NCBI GenBank assembly: GCA_009602735.1 | Contig: WELA01012513.1 | Span: forward strand, 242,298-306,297 | DNA from: Mesotaenium endlicherianum | Taxonomy: Eukaryota; Streptophyta; Zygnematophyceae; Zygnematales; Mesotaeniaceae | Length of the DNA: 64,000 nucleotides | Reading direction: 5' to 3' | Notes under the pieces: model-generated | Told to the model about the DNA's origin: nothing | The model's input: the letters and a program-made list of their open reading frames with translations, nothing else | The model's database searches: none | Position numbers and translations under genes: made by a program | Part shown: positions 42,001-54,746 of the stretch, in pieces | Layout of the letters: the number at the start of each line of letters is the position of its first letter | Numbering within the stretch: position 1 is the first letter of the stretch

Positions 42001-44494
42001 NNNNNNNNNNNNNNNNNNNNNNNNNNNNNNNNNNNNNNNNNNNNNNNNNNNNNNNNNNNNNNNNNNNNNNNNNNNNNNNNNNNNNNNNNNNNNNNNNNNN
42101 NNNNNNNNNNNNNNNNNNNNNNNNNNNNNNNNNNNNNNNNNNNNNNNNNNNNNNNNNNNNNNNNNNNNNNNNNNNNNNNNNNNNNNNNNNNNNNNNNNNN
42201 NNNNNNNNNNNNNNNNNNNNNNNNNNNNNNNNNNNNNNNNNNNNNNNNNNNNNNNNNNNNNNNNNNNNNNNNNNNNNNNNNNNNNNNNNNNNNNNNNNNN
42301 NNNNNNNNNNNNNNNNNNNNNNNNNNNNNNNNNNNNNNNNNNNNNNNNNNNNNNNNNNNNNNNNNNNNNNNNNNNNNNNNNNNNNNNNNNNNNNNNNNNN
42401 NNNNNNNNNNNNNNNNNNNNNNNNNNNNNNNNNNNNNNNNNNNNNNNNNNNNNNNNNNNNNNNNNNNNNNNNNNNNNNNNNNNNNNNNNNNNNNNNNNNN
42501 NNNNNNNNNNNNNNNNNNNNNNNNNNNNNNNNNNNNNNNNNNNNNNNNNNNNNNNNNNNNNNNNNNNNNNNNNNNNNNNNNNNNNNNNNNNNNNNNNNNN
42601 NNNNNNNNNNNNNNNNNNNNNNNNNNNNNNNNNNNNNNNNNNNNNNNNNNNNNNNNNNNNNNNNNNNNNNNNNNNGGGGGGGGGGGGGGGGGGGGTTTGA
42701 GGGAGTACCTTCTGGATGACGTAGTTGCCAAAGACGTCAGTCATGAGATTGAGCGCGCGCGGTAGGACCTCCTTGAACACGAGGTCCTTCTCCTCCTCCG
42801 CGGCCGTCTCCAGCTTCTGCTGGATGAAGCGGCTGCCGTGCTGGTCCGCGCTGCTTACCCACCCGCCGCCGCCCCCCCAGCCACCCGCACGCCACGTCAG
42901 CTCCGCCAGGGGAGAGAGAGCATACGCCAAGCCAGACCTCCCTAGATCCAAGCCGAGCAAGTGGAAGACCTCCTCTCTATCGCGCAAACCTAAGCAGGAG
43001 GAAATCCTCTGAGCTGCCGCAGGCTTTGTCAGGAGCGTAGGGGAGTGGGGGGGGGGGAAAGGAGAGAGGGAGGGAAAGAGGCTGCACGCTTTCAGAGGGA
43101 GGCTGACCTGAACTCAACCACGTGGCCAGCAATGTCGCCCAGCTCAAAGCGCTTGGTCTTGTTGTTCTTGAACTCCTCCAGCAGCGTGGAGCCACGCCCG
43201 TCGCCAGAGTCTGCGGCCCCTGCACCTCCTCCTCCTCCACCGCCGCCCCCGCCTCCTCCTCCTCCTCCACTCCCGCCACCTCCGCCTCCTCCGCCGCCAG
43301 CTTCGCTCCCTCTACCCCCCTGCCAGCCGGGATAGTTGGCAGAGCCGTGCATGGCTGCTGACCTGGCGGATGCGGAGAGGTTCCTGAGCGCCCTCTCGTC
43401 CCTAGCAGCGGCTCTGGTGCCGTTGGCAATGGGCGCCATGCCTCCCCCGATGGCAGGGCCCAGGCCTCCCATGCTGGCCGGCGAGGCCGGGGGAGGGGGG
43501 CCTGGGTAGGGCATGGAGTTGCCGAGGCCTCCCCCAGGAGGACTGCCGTAGTACCCGGGGCTCATGCTCCCGTTGCCCGAGCCAGCCATGGAGTTCTTGC
43601 CACCTGGCACCCCGACAGGGCCGCTACGGGCATAGCCGCCGCCCTTGGGGTCTCCGCCCCCGCCGCCGTAATTGAGGGATGACATCATGCCGCCCGCCCC
43701 CTTCGGCATGTCGAGGAGGTCGCCATGCTGGTGCTGGTGCTGGTGCAGGTGCTGGTGCTGCCCCCCCCCCTGCACCCCCAAATAGCTCCTCAGCACGTTG
43801 AACTCCCCCATGCCCCTGCCCTCCTCAGCGGCCCTCTGCAGGTAGTTCAGGAAGGCCGGGTCCGCTCCCGAGGGCACCTGGCCGCCGCCTCCACCTCCGC
43901 CTCCTCCGTTGTTCACGCCAAGCTGCTTGTACATGGGATGGTGCTGCATGCCGATGCCGACAGTGCCGCTGCCCCCACCAGTGCCGTTGCCCTGCGGCCC
44001 CCCGGGGGGAGCGGTGCGCGCCCCCAGCCCTGCGGCAGCAGCAGCAGCGGCAGCGGCGGCGGCGCCGTCAAACCCTAGGGGCAGGCCCTGGGGAGGGTAC
44101 GCGCCCATCATGGGGGCCAGCATTGCGGGATTGATGGGGTAGCCGCCCATTCCAAGAGCGGCGTACTGCGGGCCGTACATAGCGGCAGCGGCAGCCGCCT
44201 GCATATTCTGCATGAAGGGGTTGCCAGCCATGGAGTACATGGCAGCCGCAGCCGCCGCATACATGTTGGGGGAGGCGCCTGCGGCGGCAGCCGCCGCGGC
44301 CGCCGCTGCTGCCGCCGCTGCCTGTTGCTGGGCCTGCAGCTGCTGGGGAGTGATGCCAGCTGAGGAGCCTGGCACCTGGGGGGGGGAGCCCACGAGCGAG
44401 CCTCCTCCTCCCCCACCGTAACGGTGCTGGTTGCTGCCGCCACCTCCTCCAGATGAGCTTCCGCCTCTATAGCCGCTGTGCTCCAGCCCAGAGA

Positions 44495-44527
<33 letters not shown>

Positions 44528-46836
44528 GGTGGTGGTTCTGGTGGTGCAGGTGCTGGTGCTGGTGAGAATGCTGCTGCTGCTGCTGCTGGTGGTGGTGGCT
44601 GTTCCCACTCTGCAAGTGAGCATGGGCGTGGGAGGACACTCTCTGCTGCTGCTGCTGCCTCTGTTGCTGCTGTTGCTGCTGCTGTTGCTGCTGTTGCTGC
44701 TGTTGCTGAGCAACCAGACGCAGGTGCTGCTCCACATGATGCTGCTCCTGCTGGCGCTGCTGATGAGCGTTAATCTGCTCGTGGATGTCCTGCACTGACG
44801 TGCCCACATCTAGCGGCATATGGAGATTCTGCAGGGCTGCTGCCAGCTCAGAGGTGGCAGTCAGTGAGCTGGCGGACATGCTGCGTCTCTCCAGCCTCTC
44901 CACCAGTCCCTGCGTGGTCCCCCCCACATGCTGGCCCACGATACCGGGACTGGCCGCTCGATTGGTCCCCAGGGAGGCGTGAGGGGAGGCAATCCGGGTG
45001 CCAGAGGGACTGCCGAAGCCTCCGGATGGATCAACAACATTGACGCTCGCCTGCTGCTGTTGCTGCTGCTGCTGGGCGACCGACTCGAGGCTGCCAGGTG
45101 GCGGCGTGAGCGAGCGGTGGCGCTGGTGCGCAGCCCCTCCCGGGGGTGGCGTCCTGGACCTGGGCTGCCCTAGGCTGGAATGCAAAGCGTTGTTGATGAG
45201 GGCCGTGGTGTTGGTGAGGTCAGCGGCGCTCATGACCTCGCGCAGGTGGCTCAGCTGCGCATCCACGGGGTCGCCGCCCGCCCCCTCCTCTCCTCCTGCT
45301 CGACTGGGAGCTCGCGACAGGGTGTACACTGGCGAAGGCGTGCGCGGAAAGTCCTCCTGCTCCAATTAACACAAGAAGATTAGAAGTCACACACACACAC
45401 ACACACACACAGTCAACCACGCACAGCAGACAGACTCAAGCGCCACAGCATTCACCTCCAAGTTCAACCCCCAAGCTTGGGTTGAGGAGCACAGAGGTCG
45501 CAGGTGAAAGAAAAAATCATAAAAGAGATGCATACAAAAGCAGCAAGGACAGTACCAGTGTAGCCCATCAGATCAGTCCAGACCTTTCCTCACAGTTATC
45601 AAACCCTATTCTGCAGCAAAGCAAACTGTTCAACCATAAAAATTAAAGGTGGACAAAAACCAGCTGTGCCAGCTGGCTATCTCACCCTCCTACCTCAGCG
45701 TATTGGACAAATTTATCAAAGTGTCGTGCTGTTCCCATAGATAATGTAATAATGGGGTGTAGACCCTTGCTTTTTGTGGTCCATTAAAGAGAAGAGTTTC
45801 TCACTTGTCTTGTGAGCACACGGCTTGACATTAGCCAGGTGGCAACATGGGCACGGATATGCAAATACATACTCAAGTACTGATGTGTTTACAGGTGCAC
45901 GACAACTTCAGATAAACCCCTTGCCTTTCACCTCCAGCTTACAAAAGAACATACCAAGACAAAGTCACCTCATGGACATACAGATACTACGCATGTAGAA
46001 CATCACAATGCGACCATACACTGAGAAAGCAGCAACCCTCTCCATCATGACAATAAGAGGCAGAAATCTTTCACCTGTATAAGATCAACTAAACTCTTTG
46101 GCCGGGCACTGAGACCAAGAGCCGTGAGGCCAATCAGACCATCACCTCGTTCCCCTGACCAGTCACCAACGCTTCCTCTGCGTGGCCCCATAGATGGTAC
46201 CACATCTTCATCCTCACCCTCAAACTCTTCCTTGTGAGTTGGTAGCACAGGTTGCGCAGAAAACAGAGACTTGTTGCTGTGGCTGTCGTCAACAGACCGG
46301 AACCTGCGCGAATCGTCAAATGCAGCTAGACCACCACTTGCAGCTCCCGACTGCAAACGCTGGGCAAGGCGCCAGTTCTCCAATGTGATAAGAGGAGGTG
46401 GAAGCCCAGGATTCAAATTGATGTGAGAGTAGTAGTACGCAAGATATGCCGGATCAGCTCGAAGCTCTTGCTCACTTTCATGCTTCTCTAAATCTGATAA
46501 GTCTCTGCCATCAAGGGCCAGACCAACCCTACCCTGACCAGACAGATGTGAACGAGGACTGGAAGGGCGATGACCAAAGAGACCGCCAACTGCAGCAAGC
46601 GACCCTTCAACAGAGGGTGGTGCACTTCCACTTCGCTGAGGTACATCATTCCCTGTTGGTAGAAAATCGTAACGAGATCTTCCCCGGAGCAACATATTAA
46701 TCTCGTGAGCAACCTCTTCAGGACCCGCTGAATCCGGAACCCTTCCAAAGTCCTCTCCCTGACCCATGGCACCCCTAACTCCCCCATTGCTCAGCATGTG
46801 TGCTGGGCTGGGAGACCTTACTTGAGCTGCACTCAT
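38160..46836 (-). CDS. PUM: Pumilio/PUF RNA-binding protein with plant-type N-terminal domain (9 exons)
   Basis: Cytoplasmic PUF proteins bind 3' UTR motifs of the UGUA type and repress or destabilise mRNAs. Exons: 46836-46075, 45356-43108, 42850-42709, 41533-41426, 40964-40752, 40457-40347, 39915-39721, 39270-39096, 38254-38160. All introns are GT-AG with matching phases, giving about 1349 residues. The N-terminal part has plant-Pumilio blocks ([51 protein letters not shown]). The huge second exon is full of Gln, His, Ala and Gly runs. The Pumilio domain (about residues 980-1320) starts at [10 protein letters not shown] and carries eight repeats, for example [61 protein letters not shown] and FANYVVQK. 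The last exon adds a short tail ending in 11 Gln. The start is uncertain: ATG 46836, or a splice acceptor near 46895 with an upstream exon. Confidence 0.95.
38163..38195 (-). repeat. (CAG)11 encoding the C-terminal polyglutamine of PUM
   Basis: A pure CTG run on the plus strand, just before the TAA stop (38160-38162), is read as eleven Gln codons. Confidence 0.9.
39017..39077. repeat. (GA)n microsatellite in the last PUM intron
   Basis: About 60 bp of pure GA lies within 20 bp of the exon donor at 39096/39095. In the transcript it is a CT tract near the start of the intron. Confidence 0.9.
41969..42675. other. Assembly gap (707 N) in a PUM intron
   Basis: The gap lies between the exons 42850-42709 and 41533-41426. 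A G run of about 20 (42676-42695) borders it on the right and a G-rich stretch on the left. The flanking exons join in phase, so no coding sequence need be missing. Confidence 0.95.
44490..44710 (-). repeat. CAG/CAA and CAC repeats encoding Gln/His runs in PUM
   Basis: Long CTG/TTG-rich stretches on the plus strand translate to polyglutamine and mixed His/Gln runs in the second exon. Mixed CAG and CAA codons in the longest run suggest an older, more stable tract than the pure C-terminal one. Confidence 0.8.
45388..45411. repeat. (CA)12 microsatellite in the first PUM intron
   Basis: A pure dinucleotide run, about 30 bp upstream (in transcript terms) of the splice acceptor of the large exon. 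Confidence 0.9.
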
Positions 46837-48504
46837 TCTGTTCTTCAGCACATAATATCTGCTCACAAAGGTGTCACCCTTTTCAGTATACCATCTGCAT
46901 TTGGACTTTTAGCAAAATTGCAGTCAGGGTCACAAGCTCATTGAAATAAATCAGACGAAAGCATTACAATGACTAGCATCCATGCCGCAAAAATCGGACG
47001 AATTTCAGTTAGAGAAGTAGTACATCGTTAGTCTGACTCATACAAGCGGGTACTGGGGCCGCCCCATGTCTCGCCTATTGCTTTCTTATGGAACTCTATT
47101 ACGGAGGCTGCTATTCTTGCAAGCACCCTCGAGCTAGCTAGGCTCACTGTGCCTCTCGATCGCTACCTGTGACCCAAGCCTGCCTCACCCTTGGTCACCC
47201 TCACCAAATCGCTATAATGACGCCGACAGGCATCCAAGACTAGCCGGCACGTTAGTACTGCCATGCTCACCGTCTACAGCAACAACCATGGTCATCCTAT
47301 GCAATCTCATGCATCACTGGACAACTTTTCCAAAGATGAGGCTTGGACGAGGCTATTTCCCCAGCGGTGAAGCAACTGGTCCCCTGTGGTCCCCAGCTGG
47401 CCCTGCAGCTGTTGGTGTCGACGGCCACGTAAAGAAGATCAACGTGCAGGGCTGAACTAACCGGCCATCAAAATACATTAAGGCGGGGATTTCATGGTCG
47501 GCTTAAGGCAACTACCAACGTTGGTTCCTTCCAACGTGGCTTACCTAGACAGGACAGTGCGAGTCGCCCTGCAGCACTCGGGAATCTGGAGTTTGCATGG
47601 ATCTGATGGAATGTCAATACCTGCAAACCCTGAACCCGGTTCGTGCACATTGTGGCTGGCACTTCCGTTGTTGTCCTTCCACGCGTCCGGAGTCCAAGCT
47701 TTGTGCCGAGACTGAACTCGTGAATGCTTCGAGACACATTGAAGGTGCTTCAAGACTATCACTGCGCAAAAGTACGCTTATAGGTTGCTGTCGATTCAAA
47801 CATGTAATGCTGGAAGAGGACTCCAAAGTCCGATGATTGATAGTACGCTATCAATGCAAACTGTCATGCTGAAAGAGGATCCATAGTCCAATGGTATGTT
47901 CAAGACTATTCACCTCCGATCCAGCAAGTCCGATCGCGCTCTGCCACCATATTATCCAGTTATTGGCCTAAGAGCTGCGATGAGGAAGATGACAACTTCC
48001 TGATTTCGACAAATAGGGTCTCTGATTGGCTGCAAGAAACGGTTTGGCAACAGTTTTTTTTATTTTTAATGATGAGTTGAATTCATGAGTGTCTTGCCTA
48101 GACAATTAAGGAAGTCCATGTGATTTGGCATCTTAATAACTGCAGGATACTAGCAAGCCTGTCTATGGATGCTATTTACCTTCCCTGATACTAACTCCAA
48201 TTGCATATGCATACTGCTCATGTAGTGTTCAAAACTTGCAAGGATCTTAGATTCAAGAATACAGTGGCAGCGTTCTGCTGCAATGACACATGCGCATGGC
48301 GAGTTTGATGGACAAGAGTTGCCCCATAGTTCTGACAGCAATTTTGGCCAAAGCCAGAGTACAAGAGACAAAGACGAATACTTTACAAGGTGCAGAAGGA
48401 GTTGCACCTCAAGCAATCAATAACAGTGCAAAATCCCGAGACTGCAAGCTATCATAATTGCAATGTAACTAGCTCCGCAAGTGCTTTTCACCAATTGCTA
48501 CACC
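46837..48504. other. Intergenic region: PUM upstream and invertase 3' flank
   Basis: No recognisable gene. A decayed tandem duplication of about 60-70 bp occurs at 47771-47897. Small overlapping frames near 47.5-47.8 kb have no similarity I recognise. Additional 5' PUM exons could lie here. Confidence 0.4.
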
Positions 48505-51500
48505 TCAGTACTTCCACGAAGCAGATCTGGTGAGAGTGGGCTGCAGCTTCCTCTTCTCTGGGTCCATGCTCATCATGCCCAGGTGGGACGGATCCTCCAG
48601 CATCATTTTTGCCACGAGGTACCCAGCAATCGACCAAGTCTGCAATCTACGGGCTTGCTTGCCTACATAACGGCCAAGCTTGCCGTCGTAGTACTCTGGC
48701 CACTGATCCTTGCCGAGCCGCTTTTCTGCTAACTCAATGGCTCGTCGTGCAATCTGAGGGCGCCCAACTTTGATGCAAGCTGCCGTCAACATCCATAAGA
48801 GTACTGCAAACGTGAAAGACGCATGACATTTAGTCAGCTGTGAGATTCAGTAGTAGTCTACTGCTACAGTGGGGGTCAGCAATATTTGCACTGCCATCAC
48901 ATGGTTCTGAAGTGTAAAAATATGTGTCACCTCAGACCATCCTGAAAGTACCAGGGACATGCTATTGCCAACACAACTTTACACCTCATGATGGTGCACA
49001 TTAAAGGGCCTGGTTTTAGCACTCCTACGACTACCAAGTACTTGAAAAGCTTGGACAAGCCTTTAAGTAGCAGAATTCTTAGGCACCATAACCTGACATT
49101 ATTGCAGACTTGGCAGCAGGATGGTGGTCGACGGTGACGGGGGAGTGAGAAGTTGCTACTGACCAGGCCAAGAGCCACCGTTGTGGTAGCTCCACCTTGT
49201 GTTCTTGGGATCGCAACCTGTTGTAATCCGCCACTCATGATTCTCGAGCGCAGGGTACGCAACTTTGATGGGCATCTCACCAACAAGCTCATCCCAGCGC
49301 TCCTCAAACAGGTCCATGATGGCTGAAGCTTGCTCTGGTGTTGCCAGCGACGACAAAATTGCCATGCAGTTGCCGATAGCAAACCATCTGCCACCATAGA
49401 AGTCCCCATATTCGTGAGCCCATAAAAGCACTTGGACATAGGCAACAGTGACAACCACGCCACCTCTGCTAGAACCCTACCTTCCTAGTTTCTCACGTGT
49501 TGAGAACCAGAACCATTGAATATCAAAAATATTTGTAACTTCACTTGCTACAACGTTATCATGGAGTAATAAAAGGCCTCCAAGATGTGGGGAATTCAAG
49601 TAGCTTGAATACCTTGCATGATGTTTCCCGCACAATAAGGCAATGAAGTTGCGATAGAGTCTAATGCTGTCCAGAAGCAACTCCAGCAAGTCTTGGCAAG
49701 ACAGGTAAGACAGGATTAATGAGCTATCAGTAGTCAAACTGACCTGAAATCCATGCGAGCGGGGCTGACATTGCCAATGAAATATCCGCCGCGCATGGGC
49801 AGGAAGTCAAACACCCAGTCGGGGATAGAATCTGGATGCACGTTGAACTTGTTGACAGCTGTGTGCGAGTATTCCTCTGTCTTATAACGATATATGTTAT
49901 TTAGCTGCTCATGGTCAAGCCTGCATCATGGATAAAAGACCACAAATCACATTCCAGATCTTACAGAATGGCGGTCCTGGCACAGTCAACCAGCAACAGG
50001 ACATGATGAGTGACCGGTGAAGCTTCTGCTCACCAGAAATACTCGCGCATGTGGAATGCGAGCGCAAGCAATCGCTTGTCAATGCGTTCCATGAGTTCCT
50101 TGCCCCCATGCTCAGGCTTCAGCATGATGCGTGCCGCCCTTAGTGCCATATAAAACAGAGATTGGATCTCTAAAGGATACCCATATATTCCCTGCAAGAG
50201 GCAAACGTTGCTGACAGTGAGGAAAGTACAATCCCAGCAAAATTGGGCTCAGGCCAACTTTCACGTCACATGAGATTATCTTGCTAAACTGATGGCATGG
50301 TGACTTGCAAGAACAACAGGCAAGCAGAGTGCAAAAATGCAGGTTCAAGCAGAGGAACATTAGCGTCACAAACTCTTATGGTATTTGCATTATTTTGAAA
50401 CCCATGCCCAGCAATCTGTATAACCATGAATTTAACCGAGTTGCTGGATGCTCAATGACGTGACTGCATTTCCCCGTGTCTGAAGAAGACTGTCAGCAAA
50501 CGTTAACTGATTTGCAGTAGCAACCACTAAAATTAAGGGGATCAAAAACAATGCCAAAACAAACCCTCAAGAGACACGGCTTGACCAGAACTTGCTCGGC
50601 CAGCATGTAAAAGTAGGGGCTTCATATGTAAGCAAACCTAAATTGAATGACAGGCTTCAAACAGGCAAAGTGCTACCTCATTCCACAGCACACGGAGATA
50701 CCACTATGATGGCCGGATTTGACAGTGTCATCCATATTCTAAGTCGTCTTGCACAATGAAAGCTAATTAAAACCCCTTCTAGGGCACGTATGGCCGCGAC
50801 TGACCACCAAGTGCACGAAATCAATAAAATGTTGTTGGATCGAATGTGTATCGATGACCACGCCAGCAGCAAGGTCCTCACTACAGGAAACCACGATAGC
50901 AGAAATAGAAAGACAGCTGACTGAGAGGCCACAAGGCCTGTCCCTCAAAAAGTTCCTCTTTCTGCAGTGCAAACGCCTGCTATACTTCTCCCCTTTTTCT
51001 ATTTTCCAAAGAAAAGTATCATGCCTTTGATTGCACCTGTTGTACTATCCCATGAAATCCCGGCTACCTTTCGCACCTTGCTGTGCAAGAATACGGCACA
51101 TTTAATTCTTACATGATCCAGAACCTCCATCTTATTCTAGCTAGATTCTGAGAATAATTCCCATCTTCAAAGTTTGAGGCAAGCAATGAAGTCATCACAC
51201 TGCAAATGTCATCGTGTAGAACAAAGTTCACCGAGGCTCAACAACGTGAAAAAAGGCAAGCGTTTTGCTTACCATGCGGCGATCAATCATAGAGCAGCCA
51301 TCAGCACAGAGGAGGGTGGGAAAGGTGTCGAAGCCATCAGACAAGCACAGCTGCAGAATAAGCCTCATTCCTCGTTGACAGTCGGGTGTGTCAGCTAGGG
51401 ACTGGTCCCCTGCAATTGCAACAATGGTACAGAAAAAGATGAGCCAGCGGGAGGTAGCCGATATAAAGTTGAACACACATGATGCAACATATCTAAAGTG

Positions 51501-54500
51501 AGGTGACGACATTAAGAAGTATATGAACCACCTGAGCAAATCATTACTAAACTACTCACGTGAAGTACAATTCCCCCTCTAGCTGGATAGAATGAACAAG
51601 CACACCGTCACAGACAGAAAGCAGGTCTTGCTGCCACTTCCCTACATACCGTCACCTAGTGCGAGAGTCAAATGCGCGATCCAAGGTTTTTCTATATTAA
51701 GAAAATTAGTAGCAGCAGACTGCCATAAGCAAAAAAATGGGGCTTTCAACCTTATGATGGAAGGACAGGCATACCAGTGGACTTGACATAGGCCCGTAAA
51801 AGAATAATCCACCAGAAACCCGAATCAACAGGCGCCACTCTCCCTATGGCACTCTCGCCAAAGTCAGCAATCATGGTGTCTGTGTTGCGGACAGGATCAT
51901 GCAGCACTTTGAAGCTTGCAGGCATGACACCCTCTCCTAGTGTGAACACGTCCACTCGCTTTTCCCAAGCCTGCAAACAGAAATAATCTACTCCGACCTA
52001 AATCAGAAGAACCAGGTAGAAAAAATAAATAATGATGCTTATACACAGAAGGGCCACAGAGCGTCACTATTAACTCCCAAAAGCTGCGCTAGTTGCAGTA
52101 GGCCACAACTTCTTGCAAAACATTTGTATAGAGCAGTGCATTCTTTTGAAACTGGCTTCTCTCCTTGAGACAACAAGCATACCAAGAGAGGAAGCATACC
52201 TGCAATCGGAGAGTCTTCAACAAAAAATTCTTCACAATTTCTGGTTCTCCATTCATCAGAAAAGCAAACGCGCTTGGCACAAAGTCACGTACAAAAACCT
52301 GCCCAGCGCACATGAAGTTGTGAATCAGAGTACTTATGCCGGAGCCTGATCCAACGACTTACCATGGATTGGTCAGCTAATACTCTTCGCAGTAGACCTG
52401 CTTAAAGCCTACAATTGCAATCCAACGCGCTGGTTCAAGTCCACAACGCTAACAGTCACGATCTACACAGCAAAGCCAGATGAGGAACATGGGTTACTAA
52501 GGGAGGTAACAATGTAGAGGCACTCTAGATGGTTGGTATTTTAAAATACCAGAAAGAAAGCTGTACCTGGTTATAATTAAGAGCCTCCTCTGAGGAATCC
52601 AAGGCAGCTATTGTTCCAACGGGGGCGTCTCTGAAGTATACGAGGGACTTCCTCAAGTTCTCCCAAGCATCTGAAACGAGAGGATCGATGTGCACAGAAT
52701 GACTAGTTGAATGGATGCCTCGTGGTGTAGTCGCGTTTGAGCGTAATCTGCAACCAGGCTCTAAACTGTCAGGTGCAAGCCAACTGCGACACAAGACTGC
52801 ATTGAAGCCAATTGCGACACAAGACTGCGTTGATTTCCCTTCAACCAAAACTTAAATCTGTTCCACGTGCCACCTGCAATGTCTCCTCGAGCCACAAGCA
52901 TTGATAAGTACCGGCCGATACATCCATATGTCAAAGGGCATTAAGTATAATGAAGAATAGGCACACAAACAGGGACGTGGGTGCACCCTTACACTGGCGT
53001 GAAGTGGCGAGGAGAAGCCAGGGTGGACCTAGTTCTGCAAACAAGTCCTCCATGTTGCACTGTCAGCCCCTCTGATATCATAAGCTAAGCTGAAAAACAC
53101 GCCCAGAATATTGCCTACACCTGCTTCACGCTCCTAACGAAGAGGAGAAGAAGTATAATAAGATACTGTTTTGCAACTGAGTGGTTTTCTCCAGAGATAG
53201 GAACCAGTATAATGTCTTATCCAGAAAGCCTTTACCTCTTAAAATCAATGTGGTACCAAAAGCAATACTCCTCGTGAGCTACGCGTCATTTGCCTAATTA
53301 AGTTCATCTTTTCCACATTCTTAACATACCTTGGTGACAGAAGGCCCTCCACAAACTCAGAACTCTTCACAGACTCCAAATGCTTTGGTCGTGGAGAGGG
53401 TGTTGCGCCTACATTGCGGTCCAGACTAGCAAAGACTTTGTCCATGTCCAACGGCAGTCCCTGGCATTATGATAAAAAAAAGAACCCTTAGATGTACTCA
53501 CTTTAGGTGTAAGAATAGAACAAAAGACACTGTCCCCAAACGAACTCTTCTAAAATCGCTGCTAGAGCCCCCTAGAGCCCCAAGAGCATGACAAGGACAC
53601 TCCAACTTTGCATGCGATGCCCATGTGCTCGTCATTGTTTGGAGAGGAAACGAGGTTTTTCTATCCAGAAGCTCAATGGAATGCACAGATGCCATGCAGG
53701 GTTCAAACAGATCGGCTCGATGAGAACATGCTTAACAGAAAGAAAAGGTATGTCAGAATCAATGGCAACAAAGTCAAAATATATGTGCAGCACTAAGACA
53801 GTAAACACCTTACGATTCAGTTCACATCCACCTTCAATGTGCAACATATGCCACCTCTTCTGGTTCTATTATCTAACCAGCAACCACTATGAAACGTGAT
53901 CATTGCAGAAAAGCATAAGTAGCCCCTTCAAGCCAGAACAGTACACAACTCACTTTAGGCTTCGGCTTTTCATCAGGAGAGTTGACAGCACTGCCCGTGC
54001 CACTTGCATCTCTCACCTGACATCGATAACAAAAAAGGGGCGGCTGAGTAGCTTCATCAAGAGATCAATTTTTGTAGGTCAGCAAACAGGTGAACAATAA
54101 ATCAAGTCGCAACCCCATGAATGGAAGGGGTACGCCAGCATAGTCATGCGTAGACAATGATTGACCTGGCTGTCTATTGGCCATGTACAAGCAACCTTAA
54201 TGCCAAATTCCACGCAAACTTGAAAATGTAGCTGATATATTTGTCAAATTATCATTCAACATATATAAAGGATGACACGAAATTCAAGAGGCTAGCATTT
54301 GCAACAGCTAGATTAACCTGGAAACGCCCAGATTGAAGTGCACTCATAGACGAATCAATCAACCACTCGGAGCTTCTATACGCCCTCCTTTTTCCATGAA
54401 GTATTTATGCCCGAAAGTGACAAGACCAACATACCTGGCCGACAGACAAGGAACTCGGTTTGACCTTCAATCTCTTCATGCCTCCTAGACCGTTCTGTGT

Positions 54501-54746
54501 AGCATTAAATTTTGACAATGGGGACTTTCCTAATTCTGCTGTCAAGGCTATCTCTGGACTATTGTCCCCTGCATCGGGAGGACTTGCGCTAGTGCTTCTC
54601 CTTCGGCTGGACTGGACTGGCTCAGCGATTGCGATGGGATCCGAATGAATGAGTGCCATCCGCGGGTGTGCTTCCCCTGGACCAGGCGTATGCTCAAAAT
54701 CTAAACCATCAACACACGCAGGGGAGGAATTTATAGAGCGGATCAT
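48505..54746 (-). CDS. CINV: Alkaline/neutral invertase, GH100 family (10 exons)
   Basis: It hydrolyses sucrose to glucose and fructose, normally in the cytosol for this clade. Exons: 54746-54435, 53460-53330, 52747-52567, 52298-52200, 51970-51775, 51409-51273, 50191-50034, 49920-49744, 49387-49164, 48803-48505. Every junction is GT-AG and phases agree, giving about 637 residues. Conserved GH100 blocks include [114 protein letters not shown] and [18 protein letters not shown]. It ends TRSASWKY, like the cytosolic clade, whose R-S-A-S site is a known phosphorylation-type motif. No transit peptide is evident in the Ser/Pro-rich N-terminus. The ATG at 54746 is the first in the exon, but an acceptor just upstream (CTTTCAG at about 54765) allows an earlier start. 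Confidence 0.95.

Noticed and set aside
41602-42987. 461-codon minus frame
   Set aside because: It spans the N gap; only 42709-42850 is coding, as a PUM exon.
43045-43361. Proline- and Ser-rich plus-strand frames
   Set aside because: Antisense shadows of the poly-Gly and Ala/Ser codons of the large PUM exon.
44108-44809. 233-codon minus frame rich in Ser and Thr, and plus-strand Ala/Leu-rich frames
   Set aside because: Other-frame readings of the CAG-rich PUM exon.
52525-52848. Splice acceptor TTTCAG at about 52671 for the invertase exon
   Set aside because: Using it breaks the reading phase with the previous exon; the acceptor at 52748 keeps phase and adds a conserved-looking stretch ending [11 protein letters not shown].
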